A stretch of 21,552 nucleotides of DNA, from IMG/VR virus record IMGVR_UViG_3300030099_007922, positions 6,294 to 27,845 of that record. One strand, written 5' to 3'. Shown piece by piece: positions 18,901 to 21,552 of the stretch. Below the pieces are notes generated by a model. That model ran no database searches. It saw only the letters and a list, made by a program, of their open reading frames with translations, and was not told the origin of the DNA. This DNA is from a virus. Position numbers and translations under genes: made by a program. Position 1 is the stretch's first letter, and every line of letters starts with the position of its first letter.

Positions 18901-21552
18901 TAGTGGATCCGATGATTTGCGATAGAATTCTAGAACTAAGTGATGTGATTATATCTCAGGAGTTGTGTGAAAATGATGAAGACTTGCGTCGACTGCTTCA
19001 AGATGCAGGCGCAACTGATGATCAAATAAGAAGCGAATTACAGGCACTTAACGACAAAAGAAAAATCTTAAAAGATTTAGCAGATTCTGGGGATCTTTCA
19101 AAATTACTACCAGAGTTTACAGCAGATCAATTAAAAGAAGCTGGTTTGCCAGGACCATATGATAACGAATATCACGACAAGATTATGAAAAGAGCGATTG
19201 CAACAATATTAACATCTTTTAAATCTTATCTTCAACTAGAAATAGCAGCATTTCCTCAAACTATTATTGATGAGTTTTCTATGCTTCCAGAACCCGGCGA
19301 CCCATCTTTTAACGAGGTTGACTATCTAAGGTTTAGGTGGTATACAAAACAAATTGAATATTTAGGAGAAGATGTAAACGGGGTTAGGATACCTCCAAAA
19401 AAAATCAAAAAGTTTGCTATGAAGATAGGGACAGGAACTCTTGAAGAAATAGCTATATATCAGTCACTTGGGATCCCCCAAGAGCAGTGGAACAAACTTA
19501 CCATGTATCCGGTCGAGGGTGAAGCATATAACCTGGAAGATTCAGGTCAAGAAGATTTTAATAATCACATTGAAAGATTCGTTACAAGATATCTTGAAAC
19601 ATACATTCAGTTTAGTTATGCGGTTTCGGACGTATTGAAAAAACTGCTAGTCGATGCAGCAACTATTACAAGAAAATATCCAAATTATGCCCATGGTGGA
19701 GCAAGAGAGTTGTCTGTTGCTATATTAACAACGCCTCAAAATCTAGACTCCATTCCGTATGATTTAACGTTGGAAACGGAAAGATCCGCAAACAATGCTA
19801 TAGGGGTTGTGGACTTGCCCTTCCAGGGCGCTGGCGATATAAAGGATTGCTATAGGGTTAGTTATAACGTCCCTCAGGGAGATGGAATTGTAACAAGAAC
19901 TTTTTCAAACACAATACCAGATCCATACGTTGAAATGAGAATAGGTGATATTGATATAATAAGTAACATCCATAGCGATAAACTTTTGAGACCCGGCGCC
20001 TTTACTTCATTTTTAATTAATAAATATCGAAACTTGCTTCCCGGAGGGCGAAACATTGGAAGAAACACTTTTGATGTATATTCTGACGGCGACAATATAA
20101 TACCTAAAATTCAAGGATATATTGCGGGCCCAGACATGGCGAGAATAGAACAGTTCGCTTCCGACGGTGAAAACGCTAGAACTCTGGAAGCACTAGCACA
20201 ATACAGAGTAAAAGTTAGTCAGATGCCATTGTATAGTTCAGTTTCTGATTCTTTAAACTATCAAATATCTGAAATGATAAAGAAATCAAAATATTTTGAA
20301 GTTGAAAACGTGCAAGACCTTAAGGTAAGTCTAACCCAGGAACACACTGTCGGCGAAAATGGGTGCTTAAAAAAGAGCGATAAAATCATTGACCTAGAAC
20401 CAATATTAGACAAATTCATGGAAAACTTTAAACAAAAGATATCCGAACCGAGGCATGATCCGACCACTAGAGACTTTAACAAAAAGGGTCCCTATGAAGA
20501 GGTAATGGTTGAGACTTTGTTTAAGTTATATATCGATATGTCTTGTTTGGAGATCTTGTTGAAAAATATTTTTATGTTATCTGAAATTGGCGCAAAGAAT
20601 ATTTTATCTGACAAGATTGTCTTAGATTATGTCGCAGAGTACGTCACTAGCGAAATGAGTAATCTTCTTGGCGGTCAATTAAATCGCAAACTACACGAAG
20701 TTTTAAGGACAATGACAGGATTGGAGGATCCAAAGGCAGCAATTAGAAGTATTGTTTTAAAGAATGTTGATTTTAAAACTTTGACTGATTTTGTATATCA
20801 AATCTATGAACCAAGACACAAATCTTTTAAAGAAGTTGTCTATAATGATATTTCTAACAATATAAAGGAATATCCATCAAAATCAGATTATCCAAAAGTA
20901 ACTGTTTTGAAAAATTCAGAAAACGCCCTCGACGAACAGACAACAGCGCAAATCCTTGCAGGATATTTGAGCAGATCGGGAGATGATGGCGACACAGGTA
21001 GGTATGAACAGGGCGAGTTAACAGTTAACGAATCAGAATTGTTTTTGGATTATTTAAACAATCAGGGTTTTGTTGATGTACCAGTATCAGGAAGGTTGCC
21101 GAATTTATACGATAGATTTAGGTTTAAAGGATATTCAGAAGAATTAATTCAAAAAAAGATAAACTCTGGACATTTTTGGATAGAAAAGTTCTATAAAATA
21201 GAAAACTTTTCAGAATTTAAGACAATATACAACGAAATATATCAAATCTGCAGTAATGATCCATATATAGGCAGAATCGTGCCACTTTCAAATGACTACG
21301 AGTACATATCATCAGAAGATTTGGAAGGAATATTATTTGGATATGAAAGCACAGAGACTTATAATGAAATACAAAACACTCTTGAAGAGGGTTTTCAAAA
21401 ACAGCAATTGGAATATGACTACATAAAAACTGTATATTTAGCACTTTTATCAGATTTCTTCCTTAATCGTGAAGACCTTTCCAATGCAATTGCATTTAAG
21501 GTAATGGAGGATTTGGGAATGGCGGATGTCACCTCTTTCAATCCGGAGAGGT
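15945..21552 (+). CDS. Giant virion/baseplate structural protein, 3' end outside the window
   Basis: The frame is open from ATG 15945 to the window end: 1869 complete codons with no stop. The N-terminus reads MSASSYIFEYNRTLPDGGMR. Residues about 360-450 are Lys/Glu/Ala-rich and probably helical or coiled-coil. At 810-830 comes an aromatic Asn/Trp/Phe- and Pro-rich stretch (NLNWNFNFNWSIPSLPDIPS), followed to about 865 by a hydrophobic segment (VFILPRLKIAINDIILSFIC) and then MPDC with C869. A TEFCALLQG motif follows near 930. No enzyme signature, signal peptide or collagen-like repeat is seen. Its size, and its place after the amidase and spike-like genes, suggest a large baseplate or tail-fibre-network component. 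No strong ribosome binding site is visible (weak GTGAGAG at 15930-15936). The function is inferred from context only. Confidence 0.8.
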   Translation, partial: MSASSYIFEYNRTLPDGGMRTDLFEFNVPVKPPTSDSQAFEVEILKLYFGLISKPGETATANRFDTRLQVRISQWQAEHRTALEEETTVWNEDTARRVDIVPEIRINEPFKENGHVGEITFRVMMRRGLARAAKEFLESRYYNDYINNLEKAQEPFGENILVDEYGNTSVFPGENDDIQKPPKVGKEYITYKYVSKYTTKDFASIDDFYKEENISTLKTIFRKSVLAVFRFYKKDLAWTITGENPQKSEYEKLLRAYGGLEGSMSPLSRYNFVVTATNDRNDAQNRIAGGFEDVLRRQSLSQNLTKDKVYFAYIKEISPPSLRPLSVYNFVIRIKKGMFNEVPGGSDALQPNEFDLDDESSLERIGKAYDDAKEKAEELWSTAKGAYNAAGDLAEEFENLTLEKVGDQIEKGIYGAGRKIKNKASKIAKNAWSQALEGRGELDEDFQRNLAMKHIENSEFIRKQNLPPPILHINMLDFESTVRRVAGKIRDFSDDIKTFVEENSKPGKTTSRFERIDPPIVPSINPDTIASDLESVIEPMNEYMQLNYNDTLPFREGPDRFLKDTKLRVTFTKVSGFVNNAIRSDPSVQSATAGNVTTTNVKTIVGYKVQSISLTNAKKGLDKPLLVGLDVFNRSANTPGRRPFTNPTTMGFLSSLMTLDEELRDNPCSDLDEGKPALVFFSRYHWPTLSINFNKQHQSGINIDVTINEEVNSGRGIHTAALKSISEIKNKAILTVQQEAKELKALKNNIAAASIEDVIKFKGTLIPELPTRWPKIGELPCDLKKMWSEFINQFDMNMLICDLWKCVPSLNLNWNFNFNWSIPSLPDIPSFDPLVFILPRLKIAINDIILSFICEFIGNILKTVNMPDCTDVLRAGVALYSAIDARDEGNPFANAPEKASTAEKVSETLDNMGLTDYTIGDDETNLLESVSVVLSPTEFCALLQGKASDDVLGIVLKIIKATPNSLKEVLDNIEDVNKFFMTLGTVVDPMICDRILELSDVIISQELCENDEDLRRLLQDAGATDDQIRSELQALNDKRKILKDLADSGDLSKLLPEFTADQLKEAGLPGPYDNEYHDKIMKRAIATILTSFKSYLQLEIAAFPQTIIDEFSMLPEPGDPSFNEVDYLRFRWYTKQIEYLGEDVNGVRIPPKKIKKFAMKIGTGTLEEIAIYQSLGIPQEQWNKLTMYPVEGEAYNLEDSGQEDFNNHIERFVTRYLETYIQFSYAVSDVLKKLLVDAATITRKYPNYAHGGARELSVAILTTPQNLDSIPYDLTLETERSANNAIGVVDLPFQGAGDIKDCYRVSYNVPQGDGIVTRTFSNTIPDPYVEMRIGDIDIISNIHSDKLLRPGAFTSFLINKYRNLLPGGRNIGRNTFDVYSDGDNIIPKIQGYIAGPDMARIEQFASDGENARTLEALAQYRVKVSQMPLYSSVSDSLNYQISEMIKKSKYFEVENVQDLKVSLTQEHTVGENGCLKKSDKIIDLEPILDKFMENFKQKISEPRHDPTTRDFNKKGPYEEVMVETLFKLYIDMSCLEILLKNIFMLSEIGAKNILSDKIVLDYVAEYVTSEMSNLLGGQLNRKLHEVLRTMTGLEDPKAAIRSIVLKNVDFKTLTDFVYQIYEPRHKSFKEVVYNDISNNIKEYPSKSDYPKVTVLKNSENALDEQTTAQILAGYLSRSGDDGDTGRYEQGELTVNESELFLDYLNNQGFVDVPVSGRLPNLYDRFRFKGYSEELIQKKINSGHFWIEKFYKIENFSEFKTIYNEIYQICSNDPYIGRIVPLSNDYEYISSEDLEGILFGYESTETYNEIQNTLEEGFQKQQLEYDYIKTVYLALLSDFFLNREDLSNAIAFKVMEDLGMADVTSFNPER

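Overview
The window looks like about 21.5 kb of a large, AT-rich, T4-type tailed phage (a contractile-tail myophage, probably marine, of a Gram-negative host). Three observations support this. All genes are on the + strand, with 1-17 nt overlaps (ATGA, TAATG) and almost no intergenic DNA. A gp55-like late sigma factor lies at 10764-11456. From 11475 to the end there are baseplate/tail-type structural genes, including a peptidoglycan-amidase protein, a spike-like repeat protein and a giant open frame that runs off the window. The host and exact phage genus cannot be read from the sequence.

Region 1 (1-10021) is a 14-gene surface-glycan cassette. In order it holds: the C-terminal part of an NAD-dependent sugar epimerase; an Mpo1-like (DUF962) membrane protein; an E1/RfbH-type PMP and iron-sulfur sugar 3-dehydratase; an unrecognised Rossmann-like protein; a GT-B glycosyltransferase-like protein; a short CMP-sugar synthetase (NeuA type); a PIG-L deacetylase; a sugar formyltransferase; a minimal NeuB-type nonulosonate synthase; a GT2 glycosyltransferase; a sulfotransferase; a second NAD-dependent epimerase; a SAM methyltransferase; and a short UDP-glucose-dehydrogenase-family enzyme. 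Together they suggest synthesis and decoration of an unusual glycan: a CMP-nonulosonic acid, an N-formylated amino sugar, a 3,6-dideoxyhexose, a uronic acid, and sulfate and methyl groups. The glycan could remodel the infected host's surface or decorate the virion; the sequence does not decide which.

Region 2 (10018-11456) is a block of small phage genes: a 67-aa protein, an FmdB-type zinc ribbon, a membrane-anchored acidic protein and the gp55-like sigma factor. A TATAAATA box, the T4 late-promoter core, lies at 11412-11419 just before Region 3.

Region 3 (11475-21552) holds the late genes: a 102-aa helical protein (possibly a small terminase or assembly factor), an 890-aa amidase-containing tail protein with three CPxG/Cys modules, a 95-aa protein, a 362-aa spike/baseplate-like protein, and a partial giant structural protein of at least 1869 residues.

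There is no gene-free stretch longer than about 70 bases. No tRNA, rRNA, CRISPR array, insertion sequence or convincing intrinsic terminator was seen.
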